DNA from: Lachnospiraceae bacterium
GTDB taxonomy: Bacteria > Bacillota > Clostridia > Lachnospirales > Lachnospiraceae
Length of the DNA stretch: 64,000 nucleotides
Direction: 5' to 3'
Assembly: GCA_910573755.1 (NCBI GenBank)
Contig: CAJTBO010000010.1
Location: 1 to 64,000, forward strand
The translations under genes were made by a program, and so were the position numbers. Each line of letters opens with the position of its first letter. Within the stretch, counting starts at the first letter, position 1. The notes below the pieces were generated by a model. That model was not told the DNA's origin, made no database searches, and saw nothing but the letters and a program-made list of their open reading frames with translations. Below, one piece after another: positions 8,754-16,068 of this stretch.

Positions 8754-9005
8754 ATGGAGGAAATGAAAAACATACCTGCAGAATTAAGAAGACTTGAAGA
8801 TGTAATTGATACGGTTGAAGGAAAGTTACACAATACAGCAGGGCTTCTTGAACTCATAAGCCTTGGTATGGAGAGACTTAACAGGGAAGAGGATTCCTAT
8901 GAAACCTCCAGTATGCGTATCCTGAAAGAATATCTGTCAGAGGTCAATGGCACAGAGATCACAAAGATACGCACTATACTGGCAGAGATCAAAGGACAGC
9001 TTTAA
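8754..9005 (+). CDS. Small helical hypothetical protein
   Basis: An 83-residue protein beginning MEEMKNIPAELRRLEDVID. The pattern of charged and leucine residues suggests two or three long helices, possibly a coiled coil. ATG at 8754, eight bases after AAAGGGGG, is preferred over a GTG three codons earlier. It converges on the XRE regulator gene, from which it is separated by a bidirectional hairpin. No family is recognised. Confidence 0.65.
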   Translation: MEEMKNIPAELRRLEDVIDTVEGKLHNTAGLLELISLGMERLNREEDSYETSSMRILKEYLSEVNGTEITKIRTILAEIKGQL

Positions 9006-9036
9006 CATGGCCCTGCAATAAAAGCAGTAATAAAAA

Positions 9037-9082
9037 AGGAATGACAAAGGGCATCTAACATGGATACAACCTTGTCATTCCT
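9037..9082. terminator. Bidirectional terminator between convergent genes
   Basis: AGGAATGACAAAGG pairs with CCTTGTCATTCCT (one bulge). It serves the small plus-strand gene and the XRE gene, whose stop codon lies within the right arm. Confidence 0.7.
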
Positions 9083-9368
9083 GTAAACTCAGTAAAAAGG
9101 CTTGCAACAGCTGGTATTGTTTATCATTCAGCATGGAAACATCAAGCAGTTTAACAGTATTAGATTTATCAATACCAAGTAAATAATCAGTGGAACAGTG
9201 ATATAAATGTGCAAGCGATCTGAGTATTTCCGTACTGGGTGTACGCTCATTACTTTCATAGTTTGATATGACAGAGGCAGACACACCAATAGAAGAAGCA
9301 ACCTGTTTCTGGGAAAGATTTCTTAGTATACGCTGTTCCTGTAGCCGTTGGCCTAATCCATTTATCAT
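9075..9368 (-). CDS. XRE-family helix-turn-helix regulator
   Basis: About 97 residues. The Cro/CI-type HTH fills the first ~65 residues: LGQRLQEQRILRNLSQKQVAS, then IGVSASVISNYESNERTPSTEILRSLAHLYHCSTDYLLG, the classic S-x-x-S-x-x-E recognition region. The tail may mediate dimerisation. An ATG with GGAGGT seven bases upstream decides the start, 24 codons after the frame opens. It is divergent from the operon starting at 9507. A perfect inverted repeat, TATGCTGA/TCAGCATA, embraces the -10 box of that promoter, so this protein probably represses the operon and perhaps itself. Confidence 0.9.
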   Translation of the reverse strand: MINGLGQRLQEQRILRNLSQKQVASSIGVSASVISNYESNERTPSTEILRSLAHLYHCSTDYLLGIDKSNTVKLLDVSMLNDKQYQLLQAFLLSLQE

Positions 9369-9439
9369 GCAAGCACCTCCATGAAGTGATTGTACTGTAT
9401 ATGAGTCTGCTTTGGGATATGGGTGGACTGCTATAAGCA

Positions 9440-9475
9440 TTGCAAACTATGCTGAAAGATGATATAATCAGCATA
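9440..9475 (+). promoter_or_regulatory. Promoter with XRE operator for the 9507 operon
   Basis: The -35 is TTGCAA (9440-9445), the spacer 17, and the -10 TATAAT (9463-9468). An 8-bp perfect inverted repeat, TATGCTGA (9448-9455) and TCAGCATA (9468-9475), overlaps the -10, where a bound repressor would block polymerase. Confidence 0.8.
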
Positions 9476-9506
9476 AAACAAACACATTTACGAAAAGGAG
9501 AAAATC

Positions 9507-9980
9507 ATGGATATTAAGGACATTACAAAAGAACAGTTGGAGACATTGATACTGATAAAGAGTTTAGAGGAGTTCATTACAGACGAGCATGAGAACCTTT
9601 CAAGCCTTAGTGAAGTAATCTGGACTTTGGAAGAGAGTTTATCCGATAGGGAACATAAACAGCTTGTATCAGATATCTGCAAGCTGACAGAGACAGGCTA
9701 TATTCTGTCGGATGCAACAGAGGAACATATAGAGACTGACAGAATACCAGAAGTTGAGGGCATCACCCCTAAAGGACAGTCTGTACTTAATGAATGGGAA
9801 AAAGAGATAAGGGGGAGCATTGAAAAGGGGGATAAGGGGGGAAATGTGACTAACAATATTTATAATTTCAAAATTTATAATTTCCTATGTGGGCTTAAAA
9901 TCAATCCAAGCCTTATAAATGGTTCAATCAGTTTATTTGGTGCAATAGGAAACAAAGCAAAGGAGATGTTACATATATGA
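9507..9980 (+). CDS. Hypothetical protein, first gene of the lipoprotein operon
   Basis: A 157-residue protein. The N-terminal ~105 residues are acidic and helical, and end in a stretch like a small winged-helix tail (ITPKGQSVLNEWEKEI, as in many DNA-binding or effector proteins). An Asn-rich segment, GGNVTNNIYNFKIYNF, and a weakly hydrophobic C-terminus follow. The start is preceded by AAAAGGAG. Its stop overlaps the start of the lipoprotein gene by four bases (ATGA), implying translational coupling. The promoter carries an XRE operator. Function is unknown. Confidence 0.75.
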   Translation: MDIKDITKEQLETLILIKSLEEFITDEHENLSSLSEVIWTLEESLSDREHKQLVSDICKLTETGYILSDATEEHIETDRIPEVEGITPKGQSVLNEWEKEIRGSIEKGDKGGNVTNNIYNFKIYNFLCGLKINPSLINGSISLFGAIGNKAKEMLHI

Positions 9981-10717
9981 GAAATAAGAAATTATATAGT
10001 TTAGCAATGGCAGTTACGGTTTCACTTCTGCTGTTTACCGGGTGTGGGGATAAAGGGGAGCCTGTTACAGCAGATTCAGAATCACAAGCATACACCAATG
10101 AGAACGGATATGCAGTTGATGCAACTTCAGGCATGGGAGACACCAGTGGAGAAATTGTTGAAGCAGAGAAACCAGTTGAAGAAGGTAATGGTATGATTGG
10201 GGAAGATACTGACATGACTGGTGATGAATACCATGAGCAATTAGAACAAGCAGAGGAAGAAGCTAACAAAGCAGACCAGAATTTAAACGAATCAACAGGC
10301 ATAGAGATAGTTGAGGAATTAGATAAAACAATGTATGCACAGCAGAATTGTAATTCCCGTTCTGGTGATGGTACAAATTATGACAAAGTAGCATCCATAG
10401 AAAAAGGAGCACAGTTACATGTAACAGGGCGTACCTCAAATGACTGGTATAGAGTAGAATGGGGAGATGGAGTTGTTTACATAGCGGGCAGTTTATTAGG
10501 AGATACAGCCCCCACTACACAACAGCCAAGTGGTGGAAGCAGTTCTGCTGGAGGTAATAGTTCTACTCAACAACCATCAGGAGGCAACGGTCAAACAACC
10601 CAGCCAAGTGGAGGTACACCAACACAGCAAGAAATCCAAGACATCCTAAATGACTTAGGTGGTTTTGGCGGAAGTGTAGAAGATAACAGTAATGATAGCT
10701 GGACACATGATTTATAA
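9977..10717 (+). CDS. Lipoprotein with bacterial SH3 domain
   Basis: A 246-residue secreted lipoprotein. The signal peptide ends in the lipobox LFTGC (Cys near residue 23), so the mature protein is anchored to the outer face of the membrane. An acidic, low-complexity linker (~25-120) leads to an SH3b domain at about 118-172 (AQQNCNSRSGDGTNYDKVA and WYRVEWGDGVVYIAGSLLG). A Gln/Pro/Ser/Gly-rich tail follows. SH3b domains usually bind cell-wall peptides. It is translationally coupled to the upstream gene and followed by a hairpin. It probably works at the cell surface with the secreted protein next door. Confidence 0.87.
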   Translation: MRNKKLYSLAMAVTVSLLLFTGCGDKGEPVTADSESQAYTNENGYAVDATSGMGDTSGEIVEAEKPVEEGNGMIGEDTDMTGDEYHEQLEQAEEEANKADQNLNESTGIEIVEELDKTMYAQQNCNSRSGDGTNYDKVASIEKGAQLHVTGRTSNDWYRVEWGDGVVYIAGSLLGDTAPTTQQPSGGSSSAGGNSSTQQPSGGNGQTTQPSGGTPTQQEIQDILNDLGGFGGSVEDNSNDSWTHDL

Positions 10718-10744
10718 GCAAATGATATTTAAAAAATAAGTAAT

Positions 10745-10785
10745 CAGAGGATAACTCAATTATATGTGAGTTGTCCTCTGTGCTT
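10745..10785 (+). terminator. Hairpin between lipoprotein and secreted-protein genes
   Basis: CAGAGGATAACTCA pairs with TGAGTTGTCCTCTG (one G-T pair), then TGCTTTT. It may be a terminator or partial attenuator, because the next gene follows within 25 bases on the same strand. Confidence 0.65.
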
Positions 10786-10802
10786 TTAAAGGAGGAATCA
10801 AT

Positions 10803-12452
10803 ATGCAACTTGATAAGCATACTAAACATAAGACAAGACCTAAGTTGCTGACAATTCTGTTATCATTGATACTCACCATATCAATGATAACACCAATATT
10901 TACTTCACAACCACTTCAAGTACAAGCAGAAGATGGAGGAGATATGGGAGCAGAAGATGGAGGAGGTGGTACTGGAGTTTATGATGGGGGTCCGATGTCG
11001 TCACGTACGGGTTGGATTTTCTATTGTATAGACTTATCCAACAACCAAGTCACCCCCACAGTAGCCACTACATCATCTGGCCCAATAGTAGACAAAAACG
11101 GAAATAGCCTACCCAGTAGTAATATAAGTTTAACAAGCAGATATGGAGTATCAGCATCTGGATATAGCACAACAGATTGTGACTGGGGTCCACCCCATAC
11201 TGAAGGTGGAGAAGGACGAGGTGACGAAGTAAAAGACTTCATGCTATCATCTGGAGAAGGAGGACAAAAGAAAGCATACAACCTAATCAACAGAGCCTTT
11301 GGACAAAGTTATGCCGAACAATGGAATAATAGAGAAGTTTATTTAGTATTTGAACCATTTTACTGGTACAATGCTTTGGCTGGAAGTGGAAAACAAATCG
11401 GTTGGTATTGCATGACATCATACAAGTGGGGAGCATTTCATAAAGCTATAGGCTGTCCAGAAACAGGTATGTCATATTTTAAAAGATACACAAATAAAGT
11501 ATGGCCTACATGTGTAAAACTTGATGGTTCAGCAGAGACAGCAGCTTTAGGATATTCACCAGTAAGTGGTGCACAGACAAATACAGCCATGGCAACAAAA
11601 AATGTAGGTGCTGGTATAGGTATTGTATGGAATGATGATAATGATGCACAAACCACATGTGATGAAAGCCAAAATGGTACACCAAGCAGACCAGAAGACG
11701 AATCAACTGGCGTATACAAAATTGTTAAATCCTATAGAATCCGAAACCTAGACACAAATGTACTCACAGACAAAGGAACCTATATCAAGCCTGATTCAAG
11801 TCCTAAAATAAGCATAGAAGATGAAAGCGAATACAAACTTATAGCATGGAAGACATCAACGACATACAAATCAGATATAAGTAGTATAAAATGGGAATCA
11901 ACAGTACCAGCAGTACACAAGCAAAGTGGAACAACTCCAACAACAATAGAAATGAAGGCACCTGAAACAACATTGTATTTGTTGTTAGAGAAACCAGAAA
12001 ATGAATCTACTCCTGTAACTGGACAAGCAGATTTTGTTATGAGTCAGTCAACCATTACACGAAAGATTAAATTGTCATATCCAGACAATAATGGTATAAC
12101 CATTATGAAAGACACTCTGTTTAAGTGGGTAAGACCAGCACACAAAAGTAGTTGTAGCGGGCATAGTTATGCAGATGGAAAAGATAGTGAAGGAAATACA
12201 AAATATAGTACAGCATATTGTAGTTATGGTAAATTTACAGATAATTCAGTTAGATTTTCATTAAAGAACTCTGAAAAATCAAATTATCCAGATATAGTAG
12301 CAACAAAATCAGGCTGGGAAAATGTAACCACAACAGGTTTAAAAGAGCCACTTGCAAAACAAGCAGCTCTCATGTATAATCTACTTAGAAAGGTTGATCG
12401 GACACGAAGTTCCGATTTGCCCTCAGTGAATTTAATATTTCAAAAGAAATAG
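10803..12452 (+). CDS. Secreted protein of unknown function, probably 3'-truncated
   Basis: 549 residues, with a basic N-terminus, a hydrophobic signal core (LLTILLSLILTISMITPIF) and likely cleavage near QVQAE. The mature part is rich in Ser/Thr/Asn/Gly, with W and Y clusters and a few cysteines, like Gram-positive surface proteins. No LPxTG or membrane anchor is present. The last ~25 codons (from about RKVDRTRSSDLP) lie inside the promoter, antitoxin RNA and shared terminator of the type I toxin-antitoxin locus. The natural C-terminus was therefore probably lost when that locus was acquired. GGAGGAATCAAT precedes the start. It follows the SH3 lipoprotein and may act with it. Confidence 0.75.
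   Translation: MQLDKHTKHKTRPKLLTILLSLILTISMITPIFTSQPLQVQAEDGGDMGAEDGGGGTGVYDGGPMSSRTGWIFYCIDLSNNQVTPTVATTSSGPIVDKNGNSLPSSNISLTSRYGVSASGYSTTDCDWGPPHTEGGEGRGDEVKDFMLSSGEGGQKKAYNLINRAFGQSYAEQWNNREVYLVFEPFYWYNALAGSGKQIGWYCMTSYKWGAFHKAIGCPETGMSYFKRYTNKVWPTCVKLDGSAETAALGYSPVSGAQTNTAMATKNVGAGIGIVWNDDNDAQTTCDESQNGTPSRPEDESTGVYKIVKSYRIRNLDTNVLTDKGTYIKPDSSPKISIEDESEYKLIAWKTSTTYKSDISSIKWESTVPAVHKQSGTTPTTIEMKAPETTLYLLLEKPENESTPVTGQADFVMSQSTITRKIKLSYPDNNGITIMKDTLFKWVRPAHKSSCSGHSYADGKDSEGNTKYSTAYCSYGKFTDNSVRFSLKNSEKSNYPDIVATKSGWENVTTTGLKEPLAKQAALMYNLLRKVDRTRSSDLPSVNLIFQKK
12352..12380 (+). promoter_or_regulatory. Promoter of antitoxin RNA
   Basis: TTGCAA (12352-12357), 17-base spacer, TATAAT (12375-12380). 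It lies inside the end of the secreted-protein gene and points at the toxin gene's 3' end. Confidence 0.7.
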
Positions 12453-12490
12453 CATCATACCTTGGGCGGTTGGGATGCTATTTCTTTTTA
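12387..12490 (+). ncRNA. Putative antitoxin sRNA of a type I toxin-antitoxin pair
   Basis: Predicted ~100-nt RNA starting about seven bases after the -10 box. It contains a small hairpin (ATCGGA/TCCGAT, 12397-12416) and ends in the long hairpin GAAATAGCATC/GATGCTATTTC followed by TTTTT. Because toxin mRNA runs the other way through the same terminator, the two RNAs are complementary over the toxin stop codon region. This convergent, shared-terminator plan is that of the enterococcal par (Fst) and TxpA/RatA loci. Start and end are inferred from motifs. Confidence 0.65.
12442..12489. terminator. Bidirectional terminator shared by toxin and antitoxin RNAs
   Basis: AAAAGAAATAGCATC is mirrored by GATGCTATTTCTTTT, with T runs on both strands. 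The toxin stop codon lies in the right arm and the stop of the secreted-protein gene in the left. Confidence 0.85.
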
Positions 12491-12558
12491 TGATTATCTA
12501 TGTAAGACAGAGCCGCAAAGATAACAAGCAATAATGTCAAAACTTCCATCACGCTCAT
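12478..12558 (-). CDS. Type I toxin peptide, holin-like/Fst-type
   Basis: A 26-residue peptide: MSVMEVLTLLLVIFAALSY followed by IDNHKKK. It has one hydrophobic helix with a charged lysine-rich tail, the signature of the Fst/TxpA/holin-like toxin families that insert into the producer's own membrane. AGAGGGTGAT lies just upstream. The promoter on the minus strand is TTGAGC - 17 bases - TATAAT (12666 to 12638). The messenger ends in the hairpin shared with the antisense antitoxin. It probably stabilises the island by killing or arresting cells that lose it. Confidence 0.85.
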   Translation of the reverse strand: MSVMEVLTLLLVIFAALSYIDNHKKK

Positions 12559-12637
12559 GGGCATCACCCTCTTTCGTAAGACTAGAGGGCACCTATCAGA
12601 AAACCGCATCCTGCTTCCTTTTCAATTATACAATCCC

Positions 12638-12666
12638 ATTATAACATGAATAAATGTACTGCTCAA
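12638..12666 (-). promoter_or_regulatory. Promoter of the type I toxin gene
   Basis: Minus strand: TTGAGC (12666-12661), 17-base spacer, TATAAT (12643-12638). The ~70-base leader before the toxin ATG contains a further hairpin-forming stretch. Confidence 0.75.
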
Positions 12667-13159
12667 TCTAAAAAGAAGATATAAGCATATTTTATATTTT
12701 ACGGACTGTCTGTTTCAAATGTTTCAACTTTTTAAAACGTTCTGCGCAATGGATATGGAAGATGCATGTTAATGAAAATGGTAAAAATGGATATGTAATG
12801 CATAAATGAATACAGTGTGTAAAAATCAATATCCATGAAAGGGTTTATCATACTTACTAAAATTTCTCCATGTGGAATATCAGCAACAATGAACATATAA
12901 AAACAAATATTGCATTATGAAAAAATCAAGTTGTACAAGTTAATAGAAATTGTTGGCTTGTCAGTATACAGTGGGGTGGTTCCTGCATTATCCGATGAAG
13001 TTGGTATGTAGTGGGTATTTCATAATAGTAAAAAAGTGGTTTTGTGCACCAGAAAAAATGGTATGGTGCATTGGGATAATTTTTAAAAGTGTATATTAAA
13101 AATACGGGAAAATAAGCATGGCCTTCAATAGAAAATAAAAATCTGTTGGAGGTACTTTT
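12667..13159. other. 493-base AT-rich non-coding gap
   Basis: No supported gene. It contains one copy of the 9-bp tandem motif (TGTTTCAAA TGTTTCAAC, 12711-12728) and several short ATGGATATG-like repeats near 12750-12850. It separates the toxin locus from the SprT-like gene. Confidence 0.45.
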
Positions 13160-13813
13160 ATGTTATCAGAACATAATGAATTTTTAGAAAGGGCATACAG
13201 GATATTGAATAGGGTATATTTTGAGGACAGCCTGCCGGAGGTAGTGATTACAATACAGTCCTCTCAAAAATCATACGGCCATATCACGGTTGGGGAGATC
13301 TGGAAGGACAGCTGGGATTCCTATCATGAAATCAACCTGTCGGCAGAGTACCTTAACAGACCTGTGGAAAACATTATCAGTACTCTGGTTCATGAAATGT
13401 GTCATTTGTATGCTATGGAAAATAATATAAAGGACACATCAAATAATAACCGCTATCACAATAAAAAATTTAAAGAGATAGCAGAAAAAAGGGATTTGAA
13501 AATAAGCTACCATGAGAGCATAGGATGGAGTGTAACCGAGCCTACAGAAAAGTTAATAGAAACGATAAAGGAAAATCATTTAGATTCCCAGATAGGGTAT
13601 GTGCGTATGGGGGCTTATGGCTGGACTGGTGGAGATAATGGAAATGATGGGGATAATGGAAATGGTTTAACTGGCACGAATGGCAAAAAGCCAAAAAAGA
13701 AAAGCAGTACAAGAAAATATATCTGCCCTAAATGTGGTAATTCAGTGAGGGCTACAAAGGATGTAAATATAGCGTGCCTTGATTGTCTGTTGCAGATGGT
13801 GAAAGAGGAATAA
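13160..13813 (+). CDS. SprT-like zinc metalloprotease-family protein
   Basis: 217 residues. The SprT-like domain has the metalloprotease motif HEMCHLYAME (His-Glu-x-x-x-His, near residue 78) within TLVHEMCHLYAMENN. A second histidine region follows (NRYHNKKFKEIAEKRDL). A Gly/Asn-rich linker leads to a C-terminal zinc ribbon with C-P-K-C and C-L-D-C pairs. SprT/Spartan relatives cleave proteins crosslinked or bound to DNA. Copies on mobile elements are common but their role there is unknown. The start follows TTGGAGGTAC. It stands alone in the island. Confidence 0.85.
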   Translation: MLSEHNEFLERAYRILNRVYFEDSLPEVVITIQSSQKSYGHITVGEIWKDSWDSYHEINLSAEYLNRPVENIISTLVHEMCHLYAMENNIKDTSNNNRYHNKKFKEIAEKRDLKISYHESIGWSVTEPTEKLIETIKENHLDSQIGYVRMGAYGWTGGDNGNDGDNGNGLTGTNGKKPKKKSSTRKYICPKCGNSVRATKDVNIACLDCLLQMVKEE

Positions 13814-13973
13814 AAATCAAAAATTCCTCTACAATCTCCCTAAAAATCAGTGACACATAATGGTTTATTTCCTTGCACTATCACGTCTATGCACATAAAT
13901 GTTTCAGCGTTAAGATTTATTTGTAAGTTAAATAAAGTTAGTGCTGAGGCACAGAAAGAAAGAGGTAAGCATT

Positions 13974-14471
13974 ATGTGTATGTATTTGACAAACGGTAAC
14001 TTTTTAGGGCAGAGGCTGATAGGCTATGAATTCTATGACAGCAAGAGCAAGGGCTTCGTAGGCATGACGGAGAAGCAGGTCATTACAAAGCTGAAAAACA
14101 ATGAAAAGGTTTATGGCTTTATCCTTGGGGAAGAGGACGGGAAAGAAGTCCTTAAACTGGATGTTGAGGGCTTCAACATGGGCAACTTGCAGTTGAAAAC
14201 CGGTGTAAACAGCCTGTCATGGATGAATGAGGACAGCGGTTCAGATATGAACATGGAACTTATTGTTGTAGCGGCCAGCGGTGACAAGAAGAAAGTTTAT
14301 GAGACAGTCAATGCCAGACATGCAAGGATGGAATATACCGAGGACAAGCTGAAGATGATGCTGGAAATCGGGGTGCCTGTTGCGGGTGTACGGCTTGAAA
14401 AGAATAAGCTTGTAGCCTGTGAGGGTGTGGAGATTATCGGTAATGAGGAAGAAGTAAAAGAGGGGGCGTAA
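13974..14471 (+). CDS. Hypothetical island protein
   Basis: 166 residues beginning MCMYLTNGNFLGQRLIGYEF. AGAGGT nine bases upstream fixes this start over an earlier in-frame codon. The protein is soluble, mixed alpha/beta in appearance, with no signal, membrane segment or known motif. TGC/ATG context and acidic tail (EVKEGA) are unremarkable. GC is higher than in neighbouring island genes. It is followed directly by a G-rich/C-rich self-complementary stretch around its stop (GGGGGC...CCCCCTCTTTTG) that can act as terminator. Confidence 0.65.
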   Translation: MCMYLTNGNFLGQRLIGYEFYDSKSKGFVGMTEKQVITKLKNNEKVYGFILGEEDGKEVLKLDVEGFNMGNLQLKTGVNSLSWMNEDSGSDMNMELIVVAASGDKKKVYETVNARHARMEYTEDKLKMMLEIGVPVAGVRLEKNKLVACEGVEIIGNEEEVKEGA

Positions 14472-14556
14472 GCCCCCTCTTTTGAGGACAGGACATAAAA
14501 GGGTTTAAAGAGGTTCCAGAGGGATACAGAGAGATTTGAGAGAGGTACAGGGAGAA

Positions 14557-14766
14557 ATGATTGAACAGTATAGGGGATATGAGATAAAAGTATTTTGGAG
14601 TGAGATTGATAATGGTTATGTATTCTGCATCTTTACCAGTGACGGCACGGGCATTATAGAAAGTAATGTTTACCATTATGAAAAATTTGCATTACCGGGG
14701 GCAAGGGAAACAGTTGACCGATACATAGAGGTTAAGGAAAGGGGGCTTGACAGATGGACTATCTGA
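14557..14766 (+). CDS. Small hypothetical protein
   Basis: 69 residues beginning MIEQYRGYEIKVFW. Alternating hydrophobic and polar residues suggest a small beta-rich fold, ending in a helix (PGARETVDRYIEVKERGLD). The start is uncertain: GAGAGGTACAGGGAG lies upstream, and a TTG seven codons earlier is possible. Its 3' end overlaps the start of a membrane peptide gene by 13 bases, suggesting coupling. No family is recognised. Confidence 0.6.
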   Translation: MIEQYRGYEIKVFWSEIDNGYVFCIFTSDGTGIIESNVYHYEKFALPGARETVDRYIEVKERGLDRWTI

Positions 14767-14897
14767 CATTTACAGTAATCCATACAATGGTAATCATTTC
14801 ATTATGTGGAGCAGTTTATTTAGGGAAACAGTGTTTCATTTTCATACGCTGGATAGCAAAAGGGATATGGAAAGAACTGGAAGAGGATAAAAATTAA
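14754..14897 (+). CDS. 47-residue membrane peptide
   Basis: The frame begins MDYLTFTVIHTMVIISLCGA and forms one membrane helix, followed by a basic/aromatic stretch and an acidic tail (WKELEEDKN). AAGGGGG precedes the ATG by eight bases. It overlaps the preceding gene's stop. It resembles the small single-helix proteins common on mobile elements. No role can be assigned. Confidence 0.5.
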   Translation: MDYLTFTVIHTMVIISLCGAVYLGKQCFIFIRWIAKGIWKELEEDKN

Positions 14898-14981
14898 AGG
14901 CTGGGATATACGGCAAAATCCATAAAAACCAGTTTAAAATTCCGTTAAGAACCACTACAGCCAAAAGAAAAAATGGATGGT

Positions 14982-15018
14982 ACAATCCCTTGCAGGGTTG
15001 GGGCAGGGGATTGTTTTT
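14982..15018 (+). terminator. Rho-independent terminator
   Basis: ACAATCCC pairs with GGGATTGT, followed by TTTTTG. It ends the two-gene cluster just upstream. Confidence 0.75.
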
Positions 15019-15111
15019 GTAACTGTAAACAATGATTTTGAACATTAAAAAGGAAATTTGTCTTATAGGTTATAATACGTGCCTGACAACACATACACAA
15101 GGGGGCTGAAC

Positions 15112-15198
15112 ATGGAACAGCTGATTGCTCTGGGTAACCAGAAATATACAGCAGAGCAAATCTACAATAAATTAAAAAGGGCGGGGGTGGTAGACTGA
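15112..15198 (+). CDS. 28-residue peptide, coupled leader
   Basis: The frame begins MEQLIALGNQKYTAEQIYNK and ends GVVD. AAGGGGG lies six bases before ATG, and its stop overlaps the next start as TGATG. A TATAAT-like -10 lies about 45 bases upstream. The tight coupling and ribosome site make it a likely real small gene. Function is unknown. Confidence 0.45.
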   Translation: MEQLIALGNQKYTAEQIYNKLKRAGVVD

Positions 15199-15374
15199 TG
15201 AAAGCAGTTGTCAAACATAATGGAGTGGAGTTGCCAGAGTCTTTGTGCCTTGTCAACACGGCAAGCAACATTGTTACATTGGAAACAATGTTAGAACCCA
15301 ATATAAGCCTTGACCTTGACAAGGTTTATGTTGAGGTCAACCTGTTTGGGGATCTGGAAGAATTGGAAGATTAA
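15198..15374 (+). CDS. 58-residue acidic hypothetical protein
   Basis: The frame begins MKAVVKHNGVELPESLCLVN and ends GDLEELED. It is acidic, with no membrane segment. Its ATG overlaps the previous stop (TGATG), and a GGGGGTGG stretch inside the upstream gene can serve as ribosome site. A hairpin with T run follows (about 15378-15414). It is too short for family recognition. Confidence 0.5.
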   Translation: MKAVVKHNGVELPESLCLVNTASNIVTLETMLEPNISLDLDKVYVEVNLFGDLEELED

Positions 15375-16068
15375 AAAGGACTGCTCATGGCCTGAAGGCT
15401 GTGAGTGGTTTTTTATGGACGTAGATTTAAGTATACACTTTAATGTTGAGGAATTGGGAGAGATGGAAATAATGTCATGTATGATTTCCCAAAAGTGCAC
15501 GTTAAGGGAGGGGTGATATATTTTTTTCAGAAAAAGTAATTTTTCGGGTGTGGAAACAAGGTTTCCAGAAAAAAAGTGTGTAGGGGTATAACGCTGTGAT
15601 GAAAAATCGGGTGTACACAAAAATCAGACTGGTTGGAAAAACAGTGATTCAGTATGTTATGCATGGGATGCTGAACAATGAGAAATTTTAAAAAGACCAT
15701 AAGGGGGGAGCATTTCAGAAAAACATATTTATATAAGAAGTAATACATACGCTGTAGATAGAGCCAGCATAAGAAGAAAAGTGATTCAGGAGAGAAAAAG
15801 AGTATACAATTATGGTAATAAACTATAAGCAATTGGCAGATTATCATAAATGCAAAATCCTGTCTTGTTGGAAAAATGATAAGGCAAGAGGAAGAAACGA
15901 TATTGCCGGAGCAGTTGACCGCTAAATACCATTTTGTTTCAAATGTTTCAAGTTTATATAAAAGAAACACAAAATATCCAAACATGGTGCCTATGAGTTA
16001 CCGTTCAAAATACAAGATGATTTTAGGGCACTTATGTTATATAATGTGTTTAGCGGAGGAATATTGGA
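15375..16068. other. 694-base largely non-coding gap
   Basis: It begins with a terminator-like hairpin (CTGCTCATGGCC/GGCTGTGAGTGG then TTTTTT). A 30-codon frame at 15599-15691 has only a distant GGGG upstream and is weak. The 9-bp tandem motif (TGTTTCAAA TGTTTCAAG) recurs at 15935-15952, about 115 bases before the next gene. Otherwise nothing is supported. Confidence 0.45.

Noticed and set aside
15527-15985. 152-codon minus-strand frame
   Set aside because: Phe/Leu/Tyr-rich translation typical of AT-rich antisense, no start signal, crosses the tandem motif.
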